A stretch of DNA of 10,358 bases. It comes from Spirochaetales bacterium. GTDB lineage: Bacteria > Spirochaetota > Spirochaetia > Treponematales > UBA12059. The stretch spans positions 1 through 10,358 of the forward strand of contig JAFGUM010000296.1 of the NCBI GenBank assembly GCA_016938515.1. Direction: 5' to 3'. Shown piece after piece: positions 1 to 7,700 of this stretch. The notes beneath the pieces were generated by a model, which searched no databases, was not told where the DNA came from, and saw only the letters and a program-made list of their open reading frames with translations. Within the stretch, counting starts at the first letter, position 1; every line of letters starts with the position of its first letter. The position numbers and the translations under genes were made by a program.

Positions 1-1
1 C

Positions 2-1360
2 ATCAAGAGCACCCCGGAAGGCGCGCGGGACTACCTCGTGCCGAGCCGCCTCTATCCCGGCAAGTTCTACGCGTTGCCGCAGAGCCCCCAGCTGTACAAG
101 CAGATACTGATGGTTTCCGGTTTTGACAAATATTTTCAGATAGCCCGATGCTACCGTGACGAAGACGCCCGCGGTGACCGGCAGCCCGAGTTTACGCAGA
201 TCGACATAGAAATGTCGTTTGTATCGCGGGAAGACGTGCTGTCGATGGTCGAGGGCTTGATGGGGCACGTGTTCCGCAAGACCATGGGCGTCGAGCTACC
301 CGCCACGTTCAGACGGCTGTCGTACGAGGAGGCCCTCGAACTGTACGGCACCGACAAGCCCGACCTGCGCTTTGGGATGGAGCTGCAGGACTTTGCGCCG
401 TACGTCGAAGCGTCGACATTCCAGGCCTTCAAGGACGCCCTCGCCACGGGCGCGGCCGAGCAGGCCGCAAGCGCCGCGAAGGGCATCAGCGTGCAGGGTG
501 GAGGCGTCAAAGCCCTCGTCGTACCGGGCAAAGCCGACTACTCGCGCAAGCAGATAGACGAACTGGAAGCCGCGGCCAAAATATACCGGGCCAAGGGCAT
601 GGCGTGGATGAAAGTCGTCGCCGCGAGCGGCGACAAAGCCGGAACGGGTGTAACCGCCGGCTCCGGTGGCGCTCCCGCCCTTGAAGGCGGCGCCTCAAAA
701 TTCTTCGCGGAGAACGCGGCGGACGTCATATCGGGCCTTGGGGCGAAGATAGGCGACCTGATACTCATCGTGGCGGACTCACGGCGCAAGGTTGCGAACG
801 TAGCGCTGGGAGCGGTGCGTTCGAAGCTTGGCAAGGACCTGGGTTTCTGCGACCCGAAACGTTTCGAGTTTGCCTGGATAGTCGACTTCCCGATGTTCGA
901 GTGGAACGAGGATGAGAACAAATGGGACACCGCCCACCATATGTTTACCTGGCCACAGGAGAAATACCATCCCACCCTGGAAAGCGACCCCGGCTCGGTT
1001 AAAGGAGACCTGTACGACCTCGTGCTCAACGGCTTCGAGCTGGCCTCTGGGTCTATCCGTATCCACGACCCGGAACTGCAGAAGCGCGTCTTCAGGATAG
1101 TAGGGTTCGACGAGGCTGAAGGTGAGAAGAAGTTCGGCTTCCTCACCGAGGCTTTCAAGTATGGCGCGCCACCGCACGGTGGCATAGCTCCTGGTCTGGA
1201 TCGCCTCGTCATGCTGATGGCCGGCGAGACGAGCATCAAGGAAGTGATAGCCTTCCCCAAAAACTCCTTCGCGGTAAGCCCGATGGACGACTGCCCGAAC
1301 GATGTCGACCAGAAACAGCTGGATGAACTGCACCTGTCGATCAGATACCCGGAGAAGTAG
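2..1360 (+). CDS. aspS: Aspartate--tRNA ligase (AspRS), 5' truncated by window edge
   Basis: Charges tRNA-Asp with aspartate in the cytoplasm, an essential translation step. The frame is open from base 2, giving 452 residues and a TAG stop. Bacterial AspRS has about 590 residues, so roughly the first 140, mainly the N-terminal anticodon-binding OB fold, lie outside the window. Seen in sequence: the class II motif 2 region (FDKYFQIARCYRDED, then RQPEFTQIDIEMSF), the bacterial-specific GAD insertion domain (about 300-815), and after it HHMFTWP, ASGSIRIHDPELQKRVF and motif 3 GGIAPGLDRLVM near the end. The GAD domain identifies the bacterial form rather than the archaeal one. A Gly/Ala-rich stretch of about 10-15 extra residues (around 625-700) sits in the GAD domain compared with the E. 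coli enzyme as I remember it. The next gene starts 49 bases downstream behind its own probable promoter. Ile codons counted by hand are 12 ATA, 8 ATC and 0 ATT. Confidence 0.97.
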   Translation: MKSTPEGARDYLVPSRLYPGKFYALPQSPQLYKQILMVSGFDKYFQIARCYRDEDARGDRQPEFTQIDIEMSFVSREDVLSMVEGLMGHVFRKTMGVELPATFRRLSYEEALELYGTDKPDLRFGMELQDFAPYVEASTFQAFKDALATGAAEQAASAAKGISVQGGGVKALVVPGKADYSRKQIDELEAAAKIYRAKGMAWMKVVAASGDKAGTGVTAGSGGAPALEGGASKFFAENAADVISGLGAKIGDLILIVADSRRKVANVALGAVRSKLGKDLGFCDPKRFEFAWIVDFPMFEWNEDENKWDTAHHMFTWPQEKYHPTLESDPGSVKGDLYDLVLNGFELASGSIRIHDPELQKRVFRIVGFDEAEGEKKFGFLTEAFKYGAPPHGGIAPGLDRLVMLMAGETSIKEVIAFPKNSFAVSPMDDCPNDVDQKQLDELHLSIRYPEK

Positions 1361-1370
1361 AAGAAGGGTG

Positions 1371-1376
1371 TATACT
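1371..1376 (+). promoter_or_regulatory. Candidate -10 element for the encapsulin operon
   Basis: TATACT lies 11 bases after the aspS stop and 33 bases before the ferritin start. It would place transcription start near 1383 and give a leader of about 27 bases. I see no recognisable -35 at the usual distance (it would fall in the last aspS codons). The leader contains a small inverted repeat (GTAG at 1382-1385, CTAC at 1391-1394) just before the ribosome binding site AAGGAG (1397-1402). The match is to the -10 only, so the operon could instead be read through from aspS. Confidence 0.4.
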
Positions 1377-1409
1377 GGCAGGTAGACAAGCTACAAAAGG
1401 AGAGAGCCC

Positions 1410-1805
1410 ATGCCCGATTTTGGCCAGCCGTTCAGCGGCTTGAAGCACGACCGGATGCTAACGCACGAGGAACTCGTGCGAGCGATACGGTTTATGGTCT
1501 CGGCTGAGTACGAAGCCATCCAGCTGTACCAGCAACTCGCGGAGTCTACGGACAACACCCTGGCCCAGAAGGTACTCTACGACATCGCCGACGAAGAAAA
1601 AGTACACGCAGGCGAGTTTCTGCGTCTGCTCAAGGAACTCGATCCGGCTGAGGAGCAGTTCTACCAGACTGGCGCTGCCGAGGTTGAAACCGAGTTTCTG
1701 GGTGCGCTCGAAGCGCCTCAAGCCCAGGCTGACGCGCAGGGATCAGCCAGAAGCGCAGGTACGGGTTTGGGCATCGGCAGCCTGAAGAACCAGGGGAGGA
1801 ACTAG
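1410..1805 (+). CDS. Encapsulin-associated ferritin-like cargo protein
   Basis: Probable ferroxidase packaged inside the encapsulin shell encoded by the next gene. It would oxidise Fe(II) and let iron mineral form in the compartment. It has 131 residues. Residues 17-80 form the short two-helix ferritin-like domain typical of encapsulated ferritins, with metal ligands E33 (AEYEA), E63 and H66 (DEEKVH). These align with E32, E62 and H65 of the Rhodospirillum rubrum protein. The text of this domain is closest, from memory, to the ferritin-like domain fused to the N-terminus of the Pyrococcus furiosus shell protein. Residues 92-116 form a flexible Gln/Ala/Gly-rich linker, followed by the loading peptide GTGLGIGSLK (117-126). 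Encapsulated ferritins of this class act as decamers that need the shell to store iron. The start is set by AAGGAG seven bases upstream. The stop is one base before the shell gene, so the two are translationally linked. Confidence 0.94.
   Translation: MPDFGQPFSGLKHDRMLTHEELVRAIRFMVSAEYEAIQLYQQLAESTDNTLAQKVLYDIADEEKVHAGEFLRLLKELDPAEEQFYQTGAAEVETEFLGALEAPQAQADAQGSARSAGTGLGIGSLKNQGRN
1758..1787 (+). other. Encapsulin cargo-loading peptide (codons 117-126 of the ferritin-like protein)
   Basis: The encoded GTGLGIGSLK matches the short C-terminal targeting signal of encapsulin cargo (consensus around L-G-I/V-G-S-L-K/R), which binds a hydrophobic groove on the inner face of the shell. It follows a low-complexity linker and ends five residues from the C-terminus. 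This placement is typical and ties this ferritin to the adjacent shell gene. Confidence 0.88.
1792..1799 (+). promoter_or_regulatory. Strong ribosome binding site for the encapsulin shell gene, inside the cargo gene
   Basis: AGGGGAGG contains a full GGAGG seven bases before the shell ATG at 1807. It lies within the last codons of the ferritin gene, just after the loading-peptide codons. It is the strongest such site in the operon and fits the need for many more shell copies (60 per T=1 particle) than cargo copies. Confidence 0.8.
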
Positions 1806-1806
1806 C

Positions 1807-2607
1807 ATGGATGTACTGAGACGGGAACTGGCGCCCATCAGCCCCGAAGCCTGGGCCGCGATAGACGAGATGGCGCGGGACGCGCTCACCGCAAACCTGT
1901 CTGCCCGCGCCTTCGTCGATATGACAGGGCCGTTTGGCATCGACTTTGCGAGCGTATCGCTCGGTCGCCTGGACAAGCAGAAGAAGTCCGGAAAGGGCGC
2001 CGTGGAGTACGGCATCCACCGGGTGCTGCCGCTGGTGGAAACGCGCACCGAGTTTACGCTCAACACCTGGGAACTGGACAACATCGGGCGTGGCGCCAGG
2101 GACACAGACTTCGGCGCGCTGATTGAGGCGTGCCGTACCATAGCGCAGTTCGAGGAAACAGCCGTATACAACGGCTTCCTGGCGGCTGGGATAGAGGGGC
2201 TTCACCACCAGGTACAAGGCAGCGAGCTGTCAGTAGAGCTTAACATGGAGACCATCGTCGACGCCGTTTCCGAAGGTCTTACACGCATGCTCAAAGAAGG
2301 CGTGACCGGCCCCGCTCACCTCGTCGTGTCGCCCGCGCTCTGGAAGTACCTTGCTCGCAGCGCGCCTGGCGGTACGCTGCGGTCGACGCTGGAACGCCAG
2401 ATAGGGGGCCGCGTCGTATACTCAGAGACGGTGCACGACGCGTTGCTGGTATCCGCGAGGGGTGGCGACACCGAGCTCACCGTAGGGCAGGATTTGGCCA
2501 TCGGGTACCTCGGCCACACGGCTACGGAGATAAGCCTGTTCCTTACAGAATCCTTCACGTTCAGGGTGATAACACCCGAGGCGATCGTCGGGTTCAAGCT
2601 GGCCTGA
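1807..2607 (+). CDS. enc: Family 1 encapsulin shell protein (HK97-fold nanocompartment)
   Basis: Self-assembles into an icosahedral protein shell in the cytoplasm that encloses the ferritin-like protein of the gene before it. The 266-residue length matches the Thermotoga maritima type, which forms a 60-subunit T=1 particle. It aligns with that protein over its whole length from memory: LAPISPEAWAAID at the N-terminus, FVDMTGPFG (36-44), FTLNTWELDNIGRG (83-96), SARGGDTELTVGQDLAIGY (216-234), and SFTFRVITPEAIVGFKL at the end. W88 corresponds to T. maritima W87, which stacks on a bound flavin, so this shell may bind flavin too. There is no N-terminal ferritin fusion, unlike in Pyrococcus. The start has an excellent GGAGG site and follows the cargo stop by one base. 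The HK97 fold is shared with phage capsids, but no phage genes lie nearby. Confidence 0.97.
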   Translation: MDVLRRELAPISPEAWAAIDEMARDALTANLSARAFVDMTGPFGIDFASVSLGRLDKQKKSGKGAVEYGIHRVLPLVETRTEFTLNTWELDNIGRGARDTDFGALIEACRTIAQFEETAVYNGFLAAGIEGLHHQVQGSELSVELNMETIVDAVSEGLTRMLKEGVTGPAHLVVSPALWKYLARSAPGGTLRSTLERQIGGRVVYSETVHDALLVSARGGDTELTVGQDLAIGYLGHTATEISLFLTESFTFRVITPEAIVGFKLA

Positions 2608-2635
2608 CGTAAAAGCTGCGGACGCGGGAAACCTT

Positions 2636-3085
2636 ATGGCGATAGAGCGCACGTTTACGATGTTGAAGCCCGGGGTACTGTCCCGGCGCATCATGGGAGA
2701 GGTACTCACGCGCATAGAGCGCAAGGGCTTTGACATCATCGCGGCAAAACTGGTGCGTATCCCGCGCGCCATGGCAGAAACGCACTACGGCGAACACCGG
2801 GGCAAACCCTTTTTTGAAGAGCTCGTAGCATACATCACGAGCGGCCCGGTGTTTGCCATGGTACTGGAAGGCGACGAGTCCATTTCGCTGCTGCGAACAC
2901 TGTGCGGTTCGACGCGGGCCCAGGACGCGGCGCCAGGCACCATACGCGGCGACTACGCCATGCACACCGGCCTTAACATCATTCACGCGTCCGATTCCGC
3001 AGAGAGCGCGCAGCGCGAAATTGCCCTGTTCTTCAAGCCCGAGGAGATAATGGACTGGCAGGACGGCAACGACCCGTGGATATAA
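2636..3085 (+). CDS. ndk: Nucleoside diphosphate kinase
   Basis: Transfers the gamma phosphate from ATP to nucleoside diphosphates through a phospho-histidine, keeping NTP and dNTP pools balanced in the cytoplasm. Its 149 residues are full length for the family. Visible landmarks are K11 in TMLKPGVL, Y51 in HYGEH, R87, T93 and R104 around the nucleotide (PGTIRGDY), N114, and the active-site H117 in NIIHASDS. The loop usually written T-N/D-P after T93 reads T-R-A here. The gene starts 28 bases after the encapsulin stop with only a weak GGGAA ribosome site; the start is chosen because it gives the standard family N-terminus. It is probably co-transcribed with the encapsulin genes. It has no loading peptide, so nothing suggests it is cargo. 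It converges on the DUF4139 gene with a three-base gap. Confidence 0.97.
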   Translation: MAIERTFTMLKPGVLSRRIMGEVLTRIERKGFDIIAAKLVRIPRAMAETHYGEHRGKPFFEELVAYITSGPVFAMVLEGDESISLLRTLCGSTRAQDAAPGTIRGDYAMHTGLNIIHASDSAESAQREIALFFKPEEIMDWQDGNDPWI

Positions 3086-3088
3086 AGC

Positions 3089-4768
3089 TCAGTCCAGTCC
3101 TCGTATCGGGGTTCCCCTCGGATACTCCACGCTGAATGACAGCGGCAGCGCCTGCTCCGCTCCCGGCGCCAGCTTCAGGCTCCACTCGAACGTAGACGCG
3201 TCAATTTTGCGGAGCGTATCGCTATCCTTGGTGTAAGCTGGCTGCAGCGCCTTGACGACGATAGACTCGCTGGTTGAAACAGGCAGCTGATCCACCACCA
3301 TCACCGAGACGGGCACGCGTTTGCCATTCTTTACTACTATCGAGTACTCCCAGCTCCGCTTTGTCTTTTTGGAGACCATGCCTGTTGTTTCCTCAAAGGT
3401 TTTGACAAGCGTGCGCTCCACCGATACAGCTTCATCTATGCCCAGATCAGCGCGGAACTCCCCGCCGGGTGGCACCGAACCCATAGACGAATCCGCCACG
3501 TACGCGCCGTCGACGTAGACGTGGGAATCGCCGGGCAGGAAGGGAAAATCGGAGTCGTTCGTGGCCTTGGCCCGGAAGTACGCGTAGGGCGACAGCTTGG
3601 GCACCGCGGCGTACGACCACTCCACCGGCAGGTCGAGCACGGCCACGGTTACCGTCCTGTCCTGGTTGTCTGACGCCACCGTCGAGACACCAGACACGGT
3701 AAACAGCACCGCGGTCGCGCCGGTCTCGGCAACGGCGGCGGCGTATTCCATCGGCTCGGGAGTCGCCACTTCGTCCATCATCGCGCCAGCTTCAGCCTCG
3801 GCCATCATCGGGGCGGGCGCCGCCCTGGAGCTCTTGTACATGGCGTCAGAGCTCTTTGGCGTGGGGCGGTACACGTCGATGTACCACGGTGACAACTCCG
3901 GAACGGTACCGCCAACCTGTGGTCTCGCCGTCGACAGCGACAACCTGGCGTCGTTCCAGTTTTCGCCGGTGTTCTGCCGCACGAGCGCACGGTACTGCAC
4001 GGACAGGCGCGATACGCGAGAATCCGCCCGGATCACGTAGTCCGGCCGCCACGACGGGCCAACAACGACGTACGACAGCTCCACGACCACAGAAGCCTTT
4101 GCTTCTGCCTCGACCACCACCTCGGCTTCGAGTACAGACAGCCTCGCGGTCGCGCCAAGCGTGCGGATTTCCCTGTCAATCCTGTCCAGCTCGGCTCGCA
4201 GCGCTCTGGCTTCCTTGCGGCCTGCTCTGAGCGTCGCGTCCAGCTCCTCGCTACGCGTCGCGTGGAAATCAAGCATCTTGGCCCACGCGGCTGTATCGAG
4301 GGGCAGACTCCCCGAGTCGTCAGATCCCGTAGTCAGGCGGCGTACCATCGCCGCCAGAAAGGCTTTCTGCGCTTCAGCCTCCTTGATGCCGTCATTCGAG
4401 GCTTCTAGCTTCTCTTCGTAGCCTTGCTTCTCATCTTCAAGCGCCCGCATTTTTTCTGATACGTCGCGCGTCAACTGCCGTTCGGCTACGCGGACGTCGC
4501 GCAGCGAAAACGATCCCGAGCCGTTTACCTGAACGCTGGCCGGGTCGATGGCGGAGGGTAGCTCGCCAAACACCAGCGTCGACTCTCCGGGAGAAAGCTC
4601 CAGGGAAACGCGCCTCGTTACCATCGCGCGGTCCGTATACACGGTTACGTCGACTATGGTCGACTCCACTGGAAGCGAAGCCTGCGCTGGAAGCGAAGCC
4701 TGCGCGGTGAGATTCGCCACACACAGAGACGCCGCGATGACGGACGTCAGTATCATACGGATGCGCAT
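3089..4768 (-). CDS. Exported DUF4140/DUF4139 (MuiA-family) protein
   Basis: Function unknown; the family is called mucoidy inhibitor A-like and is widespread in envelope contexts. It has 559 residues from the chosen start. Residues 1-24 or 1-30 form a signal peptide (basic start MRIR, hydrophobic core ILTSVIAASLCVANL, then AQA), so the protein should be exported. Residues 36-100 resemble DUF4140 (STIVDVTVYTDRAMVTR). Residues about 100-140 and 170-205 are charged coiled-coil-like helices. Residues about 228-559 form the DUF4139 beta-rich part (YVVVGPSWRPDYVIRADS, NWNDARLSLSTARP, SVEYPRGTPIRG at the end). An Ala/Met/Glu-rich spacer (about 313-347) interrupts it. The start at 4768 is set by GGAGGT six bases upstream (4775-4780). 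A longer frame to 4825 would overlap the upstream gene and bury the signal peptide. It lies 23 bases after the activase gene, so the two probably form one operon. Confidence 0.92.
   Translation of the reverse strand: MRIRMILTSVIAASLCVANLTAQASLPAQASLPVESTIVDVTVYTDRAMVTRRVSLELSPGESTLVFGELPSAIDPASVQVNGSGSFSLRDVRVAERQLTRDVSEKMRALEDEKQGYEEKLEASNDGIKEAEAQKAFLAAMVRRLTTGSDDSGSLPLDTAAWAKMLDFHATRSEELDATLRAGRKEARALRAELDRIDREIRTLGATARLSVLEAEVVVEAEAKASVVVELSYVVVGPSWRPDYVIRADSRVSRLSVQYRALVRQNTGENWNDARLSLSTARPQVGGTVPELSPWYIDVYRPTPKSSDAMYKSSRAAPAPMMAEAEAGAMMDEVATPEPMEYAAAVAETGATAVLFTVSGVSTVASDNQDRTVTVAVLDLPVEWSYAAVPKLSPYAYFRAKATNDSDFPFLPGDSHVYVDGAYVADSSMGSVPPGGEFRADLGIDEAVSVERTLVKTFEETTGMVSKKTKRSWEYSIVVKNGKRVPVSVMVVDQLPVSTSESIVVKALQPAYTKDSDTLRKIDASTFEWSLKLAPGAEQALPLSFSVEYPRGTPIRGLD
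4669..4704 (-). repeat. 18-bp tandem duplication at the signal-peptide cleavage site
   Basis: Two perfect copies (4669-4686 and 4687-4704) of CTGGAAGCGAAGCCTGCG on the + strand. They encode AQASLP twice in the DUF4139 protein (residues 22-33), so the AQA signal peptidase motif appears at residues 22-24 and again at 28-30. Confidence 0.95.
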
Positions 4769-4791
4769 CAGTACACCTCCACAAACGCTGT

Positions 4792-7700
4792 TTACTTGCC
4801 GCAACACCCCGGGCAATCGTTGCAATCCTGCGATTCATCGGACAGGCCGCCGCACGATGCGCAACTGGTGGCTACCCCATGCTCAAGCACGAGCTGGCTG
4901 GCCACGGGAACCTCGGCGGGTTCAACGAGGCTGGACAGGTCGCGGTCTCCCCTGAAGCGTAGCACGTTTACCATAAAAATGTTCATCTTGTTGACGATAT
5001 TCGGCGGGAGCTGGTTGCCATCAACCTCAACCGATATCATCGGGTAGTTGCGGTCGCGTGCCCACGGCGCGAACAGGCCCTCTATAACGCGGCCGATCAG
5101 GCAGGCGAACGGCGAGATGTTGACGATGCCCGAGTACCCGCCCACCTGCATAGCCGTTGCCGCTACGCCGGTGGAAACGGCAATTTCCGAGTTGAGCTCC
5201 AGATTGACGAAGTGCTCCTGCGTCAGCTCCATAATGCGGCGCATATCGTGGGGGGTATCGGGAATGAGACCGGTAGGCTCGAGTATGGACAGCACTTTGC
5301 GTTCTATGGAATGCTTCCACCACTCCTCAACGCGCAGCTTTGCCAGATCGCGAGCGGGCTTGGATAGCCAGCGCGTTGCCGCCGGCTGAAGGCCGATGAG
5401 TTTTGTGTACGAGTACTCGCGCACAAAATCCAGGTAGTGTATCCACTCGGATATTCCAGCCACCTTTACGACTATACCCCGCTCGCTCATCAGGTCTATG
5501 AGCTCACCTACGGCAAAATCATCTCGGCGCACGTATATCTCACCGACGATGAGCACCTTGGGCATATCGGCAAGCGTACGCTTGAGCGGTATTTTCCTTA
5601 CGTCAGCGGCTACGCGCCGCAGCTCCGTCCACAGCCGCTCGGGATGGTGCTCAACGGTCGCCATCATGCCCCGCCAGGACGCCTCGAAGTCGGCGCTTGC
5701 CTGCACAGGGTTTTCGGCTAAGGCCTTCAGCGCGGTCTGCATATCCTTCATGTAGTCGGTAACGACGAGGCCTTTCCAGGTTTCCCTGGCGAAACTGGGC
5801 CCGAGCTCGGTATACGAATTGTCAGCGGACAGCGTAAAGACGACTATGTTCTCAAGCCGCATGTCCCGGAAGAGATTCTCGTAGAACACGTAGTACTGGC
5901 CGGTGCGGCATGGTCCCGTGGTGATGGGAACGAACAGCAGGTACAATTCGTCTTTGCGGTAACGCTCCGAAGCGATAAACTGCAGCGTACTGCCGAGCAC
6001 GAGGTGGCTGGGAACGCATTCCTTGCCGGACGCGTGGGACCGGGCCAGCTGAATGGTACGGGATGACGCAACCGGCAGGGCTTCGGCGTTGAGCCCCACA
6101 CCCCTGAGCGTCGCCGCCATGTATTCGGTGGCTACGTTACCCATATTGGACAGCAGCATTTTAACGCGCTTGTTGTGCCGTACCGGCACCTTTTCACCCG
6201 TGCGCTTGTTTACTACACGAATATCCTCACCGCCCCCCGTCTCAAACTTCCAGCCGTTGTCGTAGCGCTCGGCCTCGATCTCGGCCTTCTTGGCGCGGTA
6301 GCCGTCGAGGATGTCGAGGAAGGCTTCTACGCGCGTATCGATACCGGCATCGGCTGAGTGCGAGTCGAGTTCGAGCACGAGGAAGGGCTTCTGCCCCATG
6401 ATCCACTTGAGGTAGTGGAGCATGAACGAGTCTGGCGCGCAGCTGAAGTTGCTTATCCAGGTGACGTACACGTTCGGCTCGTCCTTGAGGATCGACGCCG
6501 CGTGCATGTCCTGCTGCCCGTAGTACCAGTACATGTTCGGGAAGATACCCTTTTCGTCTTCCAGCGGAAGGATGTCGAAGGGTATCACCGAGTAGCCGCG
6601 CGTGGTGAACTTGCGCGGTATGCCCATGTTCGCCTCGGGGGTAAAGGCGTTGTACGGCCTGCCGAGAATGGCTATTACCGGCCTGTCGGCCTTGCGCGAC
6701 TCTTCCAGCGCCTGCCTGCCGAGCGCGTGCGCGGCGTCAAAGTAGGCCTGCTGCTTGGCCTGGGCCACCTCGAAGGCGGCCCTGGTTTCTGCTTCGCCTA
6801 TGCCGAGCATGGCCGCCATCGTGGTGAAGTGTTCCAGTGCTTTTTTGTCGCCAAACTTGAAGCTGACCACCAGCGGCAGCCAGCGCTTCTCGTCTACCTC
6901 GGGAAAGGCCTTGGTGATGTAGTACGGCAGGGCCTGCGTTATCGGGCAGGTATTGGCGTGTACGTCGTCCTCGTAGCTGGGCATGTCGCGGAAATGCGTG
7001 AGGAGGACGTAGTCTACACCCTTGTCGAGGCAGTCCTGCACCGCGCCGTGGGCTATCTCGGCGGGGAAACAGTACGCGCTCTCAACGCGGACTACGCCCT
7101 CGTGAGCCACCTCTGTTGACAGAACCGTCTTGATGCCCAGCTCGTGGAAAAACCACGAGTACAGGGGGTACAGGCTGTGCGTCGAAAACGCGCGCGGTAT
7201 GCCCACGGTAAAGCCGCGCTTCGCGACCAGGGAATCAGCAGGCGGCGCGTAGTCTACAAACTGCAGCTGCTGTCGTTTCTCGACGTAGTCGAAAACCGGT
7301 ACGTCCCTCACCGCCTTGCGGGTGTTGGTATATTTATTGCATCGACCACCGAACATGTACTTGTGCCCGTTTACGTTGAGCACCTGGATGGGGCAGAGGT
7401 TGTCGCAGGACTTGCAGGTAAAGACGCGTTCGTAGCCTATTTCACGGTTGATCGCCGATTCCAGATCCACGGTGACGTTGTCGAGGTGCCCCTCGGCGCG
7501 CTTCCTTTTGGCGAGGAGGGCCACGCCGAAACAGCCCATCAGTTCGGGCGATGGCGGCACGAGGATTTCCTTGTCGAGCATCATCGCGAACGCGAGCGGC
7601 ACAGCTTCGTTCTTGGCCACGCCGCCCTGCAGGAACACCTTGCCGCCTATCGTGCGGTTGCCCACCACGCGGTTGAGGTAGTTGGCGACGATCGACGTGA

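Noticed and set aside
538..1389. 283-aa open frame antisense to aspS
   Set aside because: It lies entirely opposite a conserved AspRS frame, has no family resemblance, and is explained by GC-rich codon bias keeping antisense frames open.
1807..2607. Encapsulin as a prophage capsid remnant
   Set aside because: It shares the HK97 fold, but the length, sequence and cargo neighbour match family 1 encapsulins, and there are no terminase, portal or tail genes.
2636..3085. NDK as an encapsulin cargo protein
   Set aside because: Its C-terminus (DWQDGNDPWI) has no loading-peptide motif and the length is the normal family length.
3105..3125. GGGG/CCCC hairpin as a terminator near the convergent stops
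   Set aside because: The loop would be only two bases and no T-run follows on either strand.
4721..4723. Lipoprotein cysteine in the DUF4139 signal peptide
   Set aside because: C16 is preceded by Leu (ASLC), which does not fit the usual lipobox needing Ala, Gly or Ser before Cys; AQA sites follow instead.
4769..4825. Longer N-terminus for the DUF4139 protein starting at 4825
   Set aside because: It would overlap the activase stop, push the signal peptide inside, and lacks the GGAGGT site that the start at 4768 has.
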